Assembly (NCBI RefSeq): GCF_000266945.1
Contig: NC_018025.1
Coordinates: 806,001-870,000, forward strand
DNA length: 64,000 nt
Source: Desulfomonile tiedjei DSM 6799
Lineage (GTDB): Bacteria; Desulfobacterota; Desulfomonilia; Desulfomonilales; Desulfomonilaceae
Direction of reading: 5' to 3'
The position numbers and the translations under genes are program-made. The notes under the pieces were generated by a model. That model did not search any database. It was not told the origin of the DNA and saw only the letters and a program-made list of their open reading frames with translations. Below, one piece after another: positions 35,726 to 44,434 of this stretch. Each line of letters opens with the position of its first letter. Positions within the stretch are counted from its first letter, which is position 1.

Positions 35726-36211
35726 GTGAGGCGAAAAGTGATATTCAGACTCGTTTGTATCCTGTTGCTGCTTCCGCTCTTCGCTGTCTCTTGGGCGGAA
35801 GCTCATTCCATCGAGTATCAGGTCGAGAACCGTGGAATCAGTGCACGATTCTTCTTCTTGCCCAATGAGCCGGCGAACTACTCCGGGTACGAAATCTTCG
35901 GACCTGGAGATAAGATCCCATACCAGAAAGGCCGTACCGATAAAAACGGAGTCGCTGCTTTCCTGCCGGACAGGCCGGGAAAATGGACGATCAAGGTAAC
36001 AGCCGAATCCGATCATGGAGGACACGCAGCAAGCGTGGATATTGACGTGAAGGAAAGTCTCCTGATGGAATCCTTCAGCAAGCCGCTCGTGGCTCTGCAC
36101 GCGAAATTCTTCATAGGTGCAGGGTTACTGCTTGGAGTGTTCGGCATATGGGCTATGTGGAATGCTCGCCGTCAATATCCCAGATTCAAGGAACACACCT
36201 CAGAGGAATGA
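35726..36211 (+). CDS. NikL-like membrane-anchored periplasmic protein
   Basis: 161 residues from the GTG at 35726; a GTG at 35738 has a better ribosome binding site (GAGG 6 bases upstream) and would give 157. Signal peptide to AEAHSIEYQV, one Ig-like/carboxypeptidase-regulatory-like domain (YEIFGPGDKIPYQKGRTDKNGVAAFLPDRPGKWTIKV), a His-containing stretch (SDHGGHAAS), then a C-terminal membrane helix (about 133-152). This matches NikL-type accessory proteins of nickel/cobalt transporters. The mature N-terminus exposing His is typical. No CbiM/NikM-type permease is seen in this window. Confidence 0.75.
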   Translation: MRRKVIFRLVCILLLLPLFAVSWAEAHSIEYQVENRGISARFFFLPNEPANYSGYEIFGPGDKIPYQKGRTDKNGVAAFLPDRPGKWTIKVTAESDHGGHAASVDIDVKESLLMESFSKPLVALHAKFFIGAGLLLGVFGIWAMWNARRQYPRFKEHTSEE

Positions 36212-36322
36212 ATTTATATTCGTCACGAGCTTTCCTTGAAGATAAAGCGAACTGCCGGGAGCAGGCACCGCAGTCTGGCACGCTGTTCCCGGCAATTCTT
36301 AAGCAATTTGTTCGGTTGGTAT

Positions 36323-36583
36323 CTAGTGGGAATGTTCGTGAAGCTCCGAGCCGTGAGTCGCATGAGCGTGGTCGTGAGAACCATGATCTCCCGCATGATC
36401 ATGGCCGTGCGACATCTGTTCCCCACCATGCTCGTGAGGATGTTTGTGCTCATGGCGGTGTTCGTGAGCGTGTGTGTGAGAGTGCTCGTGAACATGCACA
36501 GTATCTCCGTGGCGATGCTCATGAGTGTGGGAGTGGCCGTGCTCGTGAGAATGCAAATGCTCGTGTTCGTGATTGCCTTCCAT
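36323..36583 (-). CDS. His-rich metal-binding protein
   Basis: 86 residues from the ATG at 36583, preceded by GGAGT 8 bases upstream. Nearly the whole protein is HEH/HSH/HTH repeats with Glu and Gly (MEGNHEHEHLHSHEHGHSH...). No signal peptide, so cytoplasmic. Such proteins store or chaperone nickel, cobalt or zinc. It is convergent with the NikL-like gene, reinforcing a metal theme for the locus. Confidence 0.75.
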   Translation of the reverse strand: MEGNHEHEHLHSHEHGHSHTHEHRHGDTVHVHEHSHTHAHEHRHEHKHPHEHGGEQMSHGHDHAGDHGSHDHAHATHGSELHEHSH

Positions 36584-36625
36584 GTGTATGGACTCCTTTC
36601 GATGATTCTCGGGCTGGTCGCACAA

Positions 36626-36928
36626 TACTCTTTAGTAATAGGCTAAGGCGGCCATCATAAATTGTCAATAAAGTGCCATAGTTAAGTAGCACGTGATACC
36701 ACCGGCATACGTTTGGCTGAAAGGATCGTCGTTCATGACACGTCCTGTCAGGAGGGTCGCAGGAGCAGTATGAGACGCGTATACAGGACATGGGAGCGCT
36801 TGCCGAAAGGCTTGGCTCAAAGATAACGTATTGGCAATAGGAGTGAATCGATCCCCCCGGCAGCGTGAACGGGCTGCTGCGATTGGGCTCTGTGCCAGTC
36901 CGCCGCATGAAACAAATAGGAGAGACGC
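36626..36928. other. intergenic, nothing recognised
   Basis: About 300 bases between the His-rich gene and the small ribbon-helix-helix-like gene, which diverge here. Both promoters must lie in this stretch but no clear element was recognised. Confidence 0.4.
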
Positions 36929-37174
36929 ATGAAGTATCCGGCTTCATTCGAGTGTCCGCCGGCTCCGCCCAGGGAGACAGCACGAATTCGGCAAGCCTTA
37001 TCAGTGAGAGTCGATGCAGGACTCGTACGAGCGTTTTATGAGGCCTGCAAACGTTATGAGCTTAGACACAGTGAAATGATGGAGATCATTTTATGGAATG
37101 CGCTTGAAAAGCCGCCACTGAGTTACCAACCTGAGTCCGGAGCATCCAAAGAAGATTCGGGAAAACCTGAGTAG
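36929..37174 (+). CDS. small ribbon-helix-helix-like protein
   Basis: 81 residues. After a Pro-rich start, residues about 22-60 (QALSVRVDAGLVRAFYEACKRYELRHSEMMEIILWNAL) fit the strand-helix-turn-helix outline of CopG/Arc-type DNA-binding proteins. Basic residues are fewer than usual in the strand, so DNA binding is a guess. AGGAGAG lies 6 bases before the ATG. It is divergent from the His-rich protein gene and might regulate it. Confidence 0.5.
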   Translation: MKYPASFECPPAPPRETARIRQALSVRVDAGLVRAFYEACKRYELRHSEMMEIILWNALEKPPLSYQPESGASKEDSGKPE

Positions 37175-37293
37175 AAGAAACTCATACGATCTCGCAATCA
37201 AAGAAGGAAGATCGGGAGACACTTGCCAATACCAGAAAGGTTCCGCAGATGTAATTGCTTTGGAAACGCTGAAATTCCCGACCTGTGCCATCA

Positions 37294-37908
37294 TTACGGT
37301 CGGAGTGTTTTGACCCAACGTGAGCGTGACAACCTGCGAAATCCGAAGCCGGCATACAGCGATTCCGCTGCCTGATGTTCACTGTCCACTTCCAAATCGA
37401 TTGCAGCGATTCCGAGTTCCCGAGCGTGCTCCAATAGCTTGCTCAAGAGCTCCCTGCCGACTCCCTTGTTCCTGTGCTCCGGAGAGACATAGATCTCTTC
37501 CAACCACCCCACAGGACCCGCATGTTCTATACTGAGAATGGTTGCCAAGTACGCAATGCCGATTACCTGTCCATCGATTCGTGCCAAAAGAAAGAACCCG
37601 AACCGCTCATCTGACAAGATGCGTGCCACGACCTTCGATATCGACTGTGCATCATGCTGAATGCGATGCTCCCGGATTTGGGCGCAAAGCAAACTCACTA
37701 TGGAATTTTCCTCTCCAGCTTGTGGTCTGGTAATGGACAGTTGTTCATGGTCGGATGGCAATGCTGTTGCCTTATTGAGAATGCTCGTATCTCGGCGGTT
37801 CGTTTCACTCCGCCCAAAATGGTACGCTCTGACCCGTTTCCACTCCGGCGTTTTCTTCAGAGCAGCATCTAAATCATGGCTCTCCCGAGATTTCGCGCTC
37901 CAATTCAC
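37294..37908 (-). CDS. GNAT-family N-acetyltransferase
   Basis: The C-terminal 150 residues form a GNAT domain: LSITRPQAGEENSIVSLL, FFLLARIDGQVIGIAYLA, GWLEEIYVSPEHRNKGVGRELLSKLLEHA (acetyl-CoA binding motif A, RNKGVG) and LEVDSEHQAAESLYAGFGF. About 55 residues upstream of the domain do not resemble the family, so the true start may lie further in. Substrate unknown. The far left of its 3' flank holds a partial ATAC...TCGCAATCAAAGAAG repeat arm (about 37180). Confidence 0.8.
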   Translation of the reverse strand: MNWSAKSRESHDLDAALKKTPEWKRVRAYHFGRSETNRRDTSILNKATALPSDHEQLSITRPQAGEENSIVSLLCAQIREHRIQHDAQSISKVVARILSDERFGFFLLARIDGQVIGIAYLATILSIEHAGPVGWLEEIYVSPEHRNKGVGRELLSKLLEHARELGIAAIDLEVDSEHQAAESLYAGFGFRRLSRSRWVKTLRP

Positions 37909-38236
37909 CCAAAGGCGGCAGAAGAGCGGATATCGAATATTTCAATCCAGGAATATCTTTTTCGATGATTAGCCACACTTCTTCCAGATATTCTGATATT
38001 CCGCGCTCCATGTCTTGCAGCAATCTCGAAGATTTCGTTTCGCTTTTCTTTGAGCAGCTCTTCGACTCGCATATGAATTCCCGGAACACCACTGAGAATT
38101 TACCGTCAAAGGCGGAATAATTATAACAGGATTCCTTTATACAGTTGGAAAGCTTTGCAGCCGTCAGGTTCCGTTTTATGAGAACCCCAAAAATAACGGA
38201 CTTATACAACCAAGAAGGACGGCGTGAAGTCGGCAA
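37874..38236 (-). CDS. possible small hypothetical protein
   Basis: A 120-codon open frame overlapping the listed GNAT start by 35 bases. The part from about residue 60 (SETKSSRLLQDMERGISEYLEEVW...) looks helical and protein-like; the N-terminus does not. No ribosome binding site was identified. It might be a short gene starting internally and coupled to the GNAT gene, or not coding at all. Confidence 0.25.
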   Translation of the reverse strand: MPTSRRPSWLYKSVIFGVLIKRNLTAAKLSNCIKESCYNYSAFDGKFSVVFREFICESKSCSKKSETKSSRLLQDMERGISEYLEEVWLIIEKDIPGLKYSISALLPPLGELEREISGEP

Positions 38237-38613
38237 CTCGTGTTACGTCGTATCTCTCAGGGCCATCTCTCTCGACGAGAAGGGCTGGAACAAGAATTCT
38301 TCCAAACTCAACTTCGTTGCGGCTCCTCACGAGTCTTGCGGAGCAGACTGCGCTCATGACCAAGACATCCACAGTAATTGCGAAGTAGATGTCAGAGGCA
38401 ACTACAATCAAGAATGGTCTCAAACTTTGCTTTTGACCCGGTTCGGAACAGTACCTGCTAGTGCTGGCGAAATCTTCCAATTTCATAGCGAAGACCTGCA
38501 ATGACCTGAAGAGAGTGTTTCACCAGGCACATTGAGAGAAAAGCCATATTATATGAGAGGAGGCGAGCTATACGTCCTGGAGCACGAAATTTGATCTTAC
38601 TCGTGATACGAAC
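38237..38613. other. intergenic, no supported gene
   Basis: A leftward open frame with a hydrophobic stretch (PFLIVVASDIYFAITVDVLVM) exists at 38202-38501 but has no convincing start signal. Nothing else was recognised. Confidence 0.35.
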
Positions 38614-39777
38614 ATGGCCGAAGCACGATCATCCGATCAGTCATTAGAAACGTCCCTCATTACCATTTTTTTGGCGGGCGATGTTATGACCGGCAGAGGC
38701 ATCGATCAGGTGATGCCCCATCCGAGCGATCCCACACTCTATGAGCCGTACATAAGAGATGCCAGCGCTTACGTCCACCTTGGCGAACAAGCAAACGGTC
38801 CGATTCCGAAACCGATAAGCCATTCTTATATTTGGGGGGATGCGCTTGGTGAACTGAAAAGGATGTCGCCGCACGTGAGGATCATCAATCTTGAAACAAG
38901 CGTAACCACCAGTGACGACTACTGGGAAGGTAAGGGCATAAATTATCGAATGCATCCGGAAAACGTCCCCTGCATTACTGAGGCCGAGATAGACCTGTGC
39001 GTTCTTGCGAATAACCATACTCTTGACTGGGGGTACTCTGGCCTCATCGAGACGTTGGAGACCCTGAAAAACGCAAAAGTAAAAACCGTCGGAGCCGGCC
39101 GAAACAGAGAAGAGGCTGAAGCTCCAGCCATACTGGAAGTCGGGAAAGAGGCCAGAGTGGTTGTCTTCGCTTTCGGGTTTCCAACGAGCGGCATACCATT
39201 GGATTGGGTTGCCGAGGAAGATAGCCCCGGCGTAAACCTGTTCCATGACCTTTCGGATCAAACAGTCTGCTATCTTGAAGGAAAAGTCCGAGAAGCAAAA
39301 CGGCGGGGCGATCTCGTCATAGCCTCAATCCATTGGGGCGGCAATTGGGGGTACGGAATTCATCCCGAGGAAATTGAATTTGCTCACAATCTCATAGACC
39401 GGGCAGGGATTGACATAATCCACGGACACTCCTCGCACCATGTGAAGGGAATAGAAGTGTACAAAGGCAAACCGATTCTTTATGGCTGTGGTGACTTCCT
39501 GGACGACTACGAGGGTATCAGCGGCTATGAAGAGTTTCGAGACGATCTCGGGCTCATGTTTTTCGTGACTATGGACGCGGGCTCCGGCAGGCTCGTTGGT
39601 ATGCAGATGATCCCAACCCAGATCAGAAATTTCAAGATAAACAGGGCGTCAAGGTCTGATGCATTGTGGTTGAGGGATACTTTGAACCGGGAAGGAGGCC
39701 CATTTGGAACTCTGGCCGACCTGGATGCGGACAATATTTTGAATCTACAATGGGATGAAACTGCTCGGAATCCATAG
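38614..39777 (+). CDS. CapA-family metallophosphoesterase-like protein
   Basis: 387 residues of the CapA/PgsA family (poly-gamma-glutamate capsule biosynthesis protein fold). Motifs: FLAGDVMTGRG (metal-binding Asp), IINLETSVT, VLANNHTLDWG (the Asn-His of the phosphoesterase centre), ASIHWGGNWG and DIIHGHSSHHVKGIEVYKGKPILYGCGDF. No signal peptide, so probably cytosolic. Family members occur in capsule loci but also stand alone, as here, and the substrate is unknown. No strong ribosome binding site is visible before the ATG. Confidence 0.88.
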   Translation: MAEARSSDQSLETSLITIFLAGDVMTGRGIDQVMPHPSDPTLYEPYIRDASAYVHLGEQANGPIPKPISHSYIWGDALGELKRMSPHVRIINLETSVTTSDDYWEGKGINYRMHPENVPCITEAEIDLCVLANNHTLDWGYSGLIETLETLKNAKVKTVGAGRNREEAEAPAILEVGKEARVVVFAFGFPTSGIPLDWVAEEDSPGVNLFHDLSDQTVCYLEGKVREAKRRGDLVIASIHWGGNWGYGIHPEEIEFAHNLIDRAGIDIIHGHSSHHVKGIEVYKGKPILYGCGDFLDDYEGISGYEEFRDDLGLMFFVTMDAGSGRLVGMQMIPTQIRNFKINRASRSDALWLRDTLNREGGPFGTLADLDADNILNLQWDETARNP

Positions 39778-39879
39778 GAAGACCGGAGAAAACTAACCTG
39801 ATTCTCAAATTGGCAGGGCGTGTTCATCGGGGCACGCGTGACTATATTAACCGCAGCTCAGGAAAGAAGGTACACAATC

Positions 39880-40074
39880 ATGATGTGCTCATTTGCAACA
39901 CTGGATCACGAGGCCCTGAAGATTCTGGAAAATGTCGAAGGTGAGACCGGTAAGACGATCTTGGCTTATGACTGTTTCGTTCCCGAAACAATTGGTGAAG
40001 AAGAAATTCACAAAATCAGGGAAGCGGAAAAGAAACTGTGCAGGACTCTCGTAGCCATAAAAACCGAACATTGA
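39880..40074 (+). CDS. small hypothetical protein, 64 aa
   Basis: The ATG at 39880 (second Met at 39883) is preceded by AGGAAAGAAGG. The protein is acidic and helical (ALKILENVEGETGKTILAYDCFVPETIGEEEIHKIREAEKKLC), with two Cys after the N-terminal MMCS. No family was recognised. A long hairpin 95 bases downstream may end the transcript. Confidence 0.5.
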   Translation: MMCSFATLDHEALKILENVEGETGKTILAYDCFVPETIGEEEIHKIREAEKKLCRTLVAIKTEH

Positions 40075-40168
40075 AAGTGCATGTTCATGGAAAATCCCAG
40101 TCAAAGCCATTACCGATGAGGTCCATGAACTGAGAATTACCATTCTTTAATTCCCTGTTTATGAAATG

Positions 40169-40200
40169 AAGATCCTGGATATTGTGCCATCCAGGATCTT
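40169..40200. terminator. 12-bp perfect stem hairpin, possible terminator
   Basis: AAGATCCTGGAT and ATCCAGGATCTT flank an 8-base loop. Downstream is CTCCATG rather than a T tract, so it may be a bidirectional or rho-assisted end for the small gene at 39880. Confidence 0.5.
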
Positions 40201-40303
40201 CTCCATGAAATTCCCATGATGGTGAGAAGGACCAATCAAAGCAGGATCACTTGATTCAGAGGCGAGCACGCTATTCCAATTCTAGCTTTTCCAGATCCAT
40301 CGA

Positions 40304-40445
40304 CTCATACCGATTCGCTTTTTGTTTTTATAATCTGGCAGGCTGGAGGTATCCTTCGCTCCGGACGACGCAAAGCCGTCTAATCACTCCGCTCAGAACA
40401 CCTCAGCCTGCGCTATCTTATATGCATAATTGCGAAATAGTATCA
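40304..40445 (+). repeat. 140-bp dispersed repeat, copy 2
   Basis: Nearly identical to 5093-5232 in the same orientation, including GGCAGGCTGGAGGTATCC, CTCCGGACGACGCAAAGCCG and the GCGAAATAGTATCA end. It lies upstream of the lipoate-ligase-family gene. Confidence 0.8.
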
Positions 40446-40541
40446 CATGATTGAAGAGAAACGCATCGAACATGCTTGCGATGAGAGCTCGACCGGTGGT
40501 AGCATGTCGTCTGCAACATCCGCCCTTGAAGAGCTCTCAGA

Positions 40542-41570
40542 ATGGAACTATATAATCTGGGCAGAGTTCCGTGGGAACAATCGCAACTCATCTACCACGC
40601 TTTGGCGTACCTTGGCCGAGAGGCCATGTGCACGTGCTTTCCCGCTACGCCATATTTCAGCATAGGTTATCACCAGGACATCAGCCAAGAAGTCGATCTG
40701 GATTTCTCCACAGACAATAAAATACCGGTATTTCGGCGGGAAGTTGGAGGCGGAGCTGTATATTTGGACTCAAATCAGGTCTTTTTCCAACTCGTCCTAC
40801 ACCAGAAGAATCCCCATATATCCATGTGCCGCGAAGCATTTTATAGAAAGTTCCTGGAGCCTGTGGTCAAAGTGTATCGCCGCTTGGGCATACCTGCACA
40901 TTACAGAAGAACAGCGGACATAGCGGTAGGAGACCGGAAGATAAGCGGAATCGGAGCAGGCGAGATAGGTGATTGTGCGGTGCTTGTAGGCAACGTCATA
41001 CTGGATTTCGATTTCGACACGATGTGCAAAATGCTTAGAATGCCGGATGAGAGTTTTCGAGCGCGAGTGCGAGCCGCAATGGAAGACAACATGACTACAG
41101 TGCGCCGAGAGATCGGGAACCAAGCCAGCCGGTGGAATCAAGCAGAGATAGCTGGACTCCTGGTGGCAGAATTCGAAAAGCTTCTCGGGTCCTTTGTTCC
41201 ACACGACGTAGACAGTGAACTCCGCTGCAAGATGGAAGAATTGCAGGATCTCATGACAACCCGTGACTGGCTACATCAGAATAACAGACCAGCAGTCGCC
41301 AGAATAGTGACAATTCGTTCCGGCCTGCAACTCTGCCAAGAATCGGTGGAGACGCCTGTAGGGCCAATGTCAATAGAGTTTGAGATCAGGGACGGAGTCT
41401 CGGCTCACGTGTCTATTTCCGGCGAAGCGTGTCAGCATCCTGGCTCGGAATTCGCACGGCTCGAATCGGCACTGATCGGAATCTCTCCGAAGGAAATCCG
41501 TACCGCCGTTTCAGAGCACTTCGCCCCAGTGCAGATGCCAACTCCGATACTCACCGACGAACCTGTCTAA
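40542..41570 (+). CDS. lipoate-protein ligase A family protein
   Basis: 342 residues with the LplA/LipB/BirA fold: RREVGGGAVYLDSNQVFFQLVLH (lipoate/adenylate loop), then TADIAVGDRKISGIGAGEIGDCAVLVGNVILDFDF with the catalytic-type Lys in KISG. The C-terminal 110 residues resemble the LplA accessory domain. It could attach scavenged lipoate, or transfer lipoyl groups between carrier proteins as an amidotransferase. That is notable because a lipoyl E2, a GcvH-like protein and a LipB-LipA fusion lie within 16 kb. Its 3' end overlaps the convergent PTPS gene by 20 bases. Confidence 0.85.
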   Translation: MELYNLGRVPWEQSQLIYHALAYLGREAMCTCFPATPYFSIGYHQDISQEVDLDFSTDNKIPVFRREVGGGAVYLDSNQVFFQLVLHQKNPHISMCREAFYRKFLEPVVKVYRRLGIPAHYRRTADIAVGDRKISGIGAGEIGDCAVLVGNVILDFDFDTMCKMLRMPDESFRARVRAAMEDNMTTVRREIGNQASRWNQAEIAGLLVAEFEKLLGSFVPHDVDSELRCKMEELQDLMTTRDWLHQNNRPAVARIVTIRSGLQLCQESVETPVGPMSIEFEIRDGVSAHVSISGEACQHPGSEFARLESALIGISPKEIRTAVSEHFAPVQMPTPILTDEPV

Positions 41571-41955
41571 AAGCGGCCCACGCGATTTCGTTTTCCCAGA
41601 TTTTGACCTCAAGCGCACTGACGTTGGAAGCTTTGATGCGGTCGGAGAGAGTCGTGCACACAATGCGAGAGAAATGCTCAATGCTCGGGTTAAGACCTGA
41701 AAAATCCGGCACGTCATTCAAAGTCTTATCCCGAAATCGACTGACAATCTCATCCAGCGCGTTTTCCACGTCAACAATGTCAACAAGGTACCCGTGCTGA
41801 TCCAGCGTCTCTCCCTCTAATAACAACTCCACCTCATAGTGATGCGAATGGAGCTGATTTTCCGCTCCCCAGTCTCCCCCGAAAAGATAGTGCTGCGCTA
41901 TAAAGTCCCTCTGCACAGCTATCTTATATCCGGATGAATTTGTAGCAGAACTCAT
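41551..41955 (-). CDS. 6-pyruvoyltetrahydropterin synthase/QueD-like protein, Glu variant
   Basis: 134 residues. Zn-binding His are seen in AQHYLFGGDWGAE and LHSHHYEVE; LVDIVDVENALDEIV and NPSIEHFSR are typical of the family, and the final Glu of the catalytic triad lies in VKIWENE. Where QueD and PTPS-II have Cys four residues before the HxH motif, this protein has Glu (AENQLHSH), the arrangement described for PTPS-III enzymes. It may therefore act in a folate or pterin route rather than queuosine. It lies 45 bases downstream of acoR but probably has a separate role. Confidence 0.8.
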   Translation of the reverse strand: MSSATNSSGYKIAVQRDFIAQHYLFGGDWGAENQLHSHHYEVELLLEGETLDQHGYLVDIVDVENALDEIVSRFRDKTLNDVPDFSGLNPSIEHFSRIVCTTLSDRIKASNVSALEVKIWENEIAWAAFRQVRR

Positions 41956-42000
41956 AGTACCTCCTCACATGCAACGGGACCTGTTCAGTTCTAAAGTACC

Positions 42001-44118
42001 TTACTCTGTGATCTCTGGTGAAACAGTCTCTGAATGCGGCGATCCGAGTGATCGAATTCCGTATTTTTTCATCTTGTCGTACAAGGTGTTGCGCCCGATT
42101 CCCAAGGCATTGGAGACCTTCGTTATGTTACCGCCAAAGTGAATAAGGGCGTCCTCAATAGCCTTCTTCTCGACTAACGCCAGCGGCATGATTTCGGTAT
42201 CCTCAGCCATTGTCCGCACAGGTTCTTTCCTTTTTAGGTGAGGGGGTAGATGAGAGAGTTTCAACTCTTCTCCTTGCAGCAAGTTGACGGCGTACTCGAT
42301 AGCGTTAGCCAGCTCCCGGACGTTCCCGGGCCAGTGGTAAGCCTCGAGAACACCGTAAATCGCGGGCTCCATACTCTCTACATTTTTTCCCACCTTTCGG
42401 GAGATTGTCTCTATGTAATGGTTAGTGAGCAACCTGACATCGCCCTTGCGGTCCCTGAGAGGCGGAATGGTTATGGCTACAACATTCAACCGATAAAACA
42501 GGTCTTCTCTGAATCTGCCTTTCGACACTTCATCATAGAGGCTTCTGTTCGTGGCAGCTATGATTCTCACATTAACAGGGATCATCTTGTTGTCGCCAAC
42601 ACGCACAATTGCCTTCCCTTCGAGAACCCTGAGAAGGTTCACCTGCATCTCTAATGGCATGTCGCCAATTTCATCAAGAAAGATGGAGCCCCCATTGGCC
42701 AATTCGAGTTTGCCGAGGCGGCCGCCTTTTTTTGCACCTGTGAAAGCCCCTTCGACATAGCCGAAGAGCTCACTCTGAATAAGCTCTGCCGGTATGGCTC
42801 CGCAATTCACCGACACGAAAGGGCCGTCTCTTCGGTCACTTGCGTTATGAATCGCCTGTGCGAAAAGCTCCTTTCCAGTTCCGCTTTCGCCAAGAATAAG
42901 GACAGTGGACGGGCTCTTGGCGACCTTCTTTGCCTTTTCCAGGGTGTCCCGCATGGTCAGGCTCTCGCCGATGATGTCCTTGAACATGAATCTTGAGTCG
43001 CTCTCATGTCTGGCGCCTGGTTGGGACGAAGCCTGTCTCACCTTTGTGAAAGTAAAGACCGCTCCCAGTTTTGAACCATCCTCACTAATTATGGAATTTG
43101 CCGACCCGACGCAGCGTACGTACGTCCTTTGCGATTTTAGCAACAACTCTTCCTCTGAGTACTCTCTGCTGCCATGCAGAAAATCATTCAGCTTTCTATC
43201 CATCCTGAGGACATCATCGATCGATCTGCCGACTAAATCCCTCGGGTGCAACATCAGGAGTCTGGCAGCCGGAGCATTGATCCCCGTGATCAGGCCCTTG
43301 TTGTCAATGGTAATCAGTCCCTCTGATACTGAGTTGAAAATAGTCGCGAGATGCTTGCTCACGCTCACGTAATACTTGTGGGACTGCTCCAGTTGTAACC
43401 GCTCTTCTATTGCCCGCACCGCGGCGACCGTGATTCCAAGGCTGTGAAAATGGGCCTTCTCTCGAGGGCCGGACATGTCCAGGCATCCGACGACGCCTCC
43501 TTGGGGGTCCCTTATGGGAGCCGCCGCACAGGTCCACAAATGGTGCGTTTCACAATAGTGCTCTGCGCCGGTCACTTCTATAGGGCATCCTATGGTCAAG
43601 GCTGTGCCAATAGCGTTTGTACCCACACTGTGTTCAGACCAGTTGGCTCCCGGGCCGAAGTTGAGTTTCTCGGCCTGCCTGATTGACACCAGATCGCCAA
43701 GGCTGGCAAGGATGTACCCGTCTGTGTCCACCAAAACGATCACAAAGCCCGAACCGCGGACACATTGATGAAGTGTTTCCATGATGGGTTCTGATATCTC
43801 GCGCAGAAGGCCTTTTCTCTCCTCCAAGTCTCTGTCGGAGATGAAATCCCGGCACTTTCCTTCGTCAAACTCGACGCCTGCATTCTTACATCTTTCCCAG
43901 GATTCGAGGATTGCTCTTCTCACCGGAGGCGTTTCCACCGACCCCTTTCTTACGAAGTCATTCCAGAACTGCCTCTCCATCTGAGTGCACGGACTCCAAA
44001 GCTGGGAAAGTGATTCCTGGAGAACCGGCTCTGACACGTGATTAATCGCGGCTGCATCGGCAGACGCACTTCTCTCGATTACCCGGAACTGATCTTCGAC
44101 TCGGACTAACTTGTACAT
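42001..44118 (-). CDS. acoR: AcoR-type sigma-54-dependent activator
   Basis: 705 residues: an N-terminal GAF sensor domain (about 60-230; LVDTDGYILASLGD, VGTNAIGTALTIGCPIEVTGAEHYCETHH), a PAS domain (about 255-360), an AAA+ domain (Walker A GESGTGKELF, sigma-54 loop GAFTGA, DEIGDMP), and a C-terminal Fis-type helix-turn-helix (GGNITKVSNALGIGRNTLYDKMKKYG). This is the acetoin catabolism activator layout. GGGGGAG lies 7 bases before the ATG. It ends the leftward aco region and is the likely binder of the TGTTCG-N5-CGAACA sites at 57678-57770, next to sigma-54 promoters on both sides. Confidence 0.92.
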   Translation of the reverse strand: MYKLVRVEDQFRVIERSASADAAAINHVSEPVLQESLSQLWSPCTQMERQFWNDFVRKGSVETPPVRRAILESWERCKNAGVEFDEGKCRDFISDRDLEERKGLLREISEPIMETLHQCVRGSGFVIVLVDTDGYILASLGDLVSIRQAEKLNFGPGANWSEHSVGTNAIGTALTIGCPIEVTGAEHYCETHHLWTCAAAPIRDPQGGVVGCLDMSGPREKAHFHSLGITVAAVRAIEERLQLEQSHKYYVSVSKHLATIFNSVSEGLITIDNKGLITGINAPAARLLMLHPRDLVGRSIDDVLRMDRKLNDFLHGSREYSEEELLLKSQRTYVRCVGSANSIISEDGSKLGAVFTFTKVRQASSQPGARHESDSRFMFKDIIGESLTMRDTLEKAKKVAKSPSTVLILGESGTGKELFAQAIHNASDRRDGPFVSVNCGAIPAELIQSELFGYVEGAFTGAKKGGRLGKLELANGGSIFLDEIGDMPLEMQVNLLRVLEGKAIVRVGDNKMIPVNVRIIAATNRSLYDEVSKGRFREDLFYRLNVVAITIPPLRDRKGDVRLLTNHYIETISRKVGKNVESMEPAIYGVLEAYHWPGNVRELANAIEYAVNLLQGEELKLSHLPPHLKRKEPVRTMAEDTEIMPLALVEKKAIEDALIHFGGNITKVSNALGIGRNTLYDKMKKYGIRSLGSPHSETVSPEITE

Positions 44119-44434
44119 GTCTTTGCTCCCCCTGGCAGGCGGCCGTCTTGTGCCTGTAACCTACACACTACCGGTGAGACGGACTGGCGTGTGCGTCCAG
44201 CACTGGTTGTTCAGGCATTCCGGCGTTTATCGCCAATGCGGCAAGCAGCGAAGACAGAGCGTGGGGGAAGAGTCGGGCCGGCACAGAACACCCGACTGAC
44301 AACTGCCGCTTGGCGGAGAGGCGCCTGTATAGAATAATTTCTTTACATGCGAGCCTCCGGGGATTCTGCTATTGCAAACCTTTATATTACGGTACCATAT
44401 CGTGTTCCAAGCTGTCAATCTTGTGGAGACCCCT
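44119..44434. other. intergenic gap before acoR
   Basis: 316 bases between the HdrD-like gene and acoR. No operator of the TGTTCG type and no clear promoter was seen; acoR may have its own weak promoter here. Confidence 0.4.

Noticed and set aside
36148-36660. Rightward open frames rich in Arg, Val and Met over the His-rich gene
   Set aside because: They are antisense products of the CAC/CAT-rich His repeats and have no start signal.
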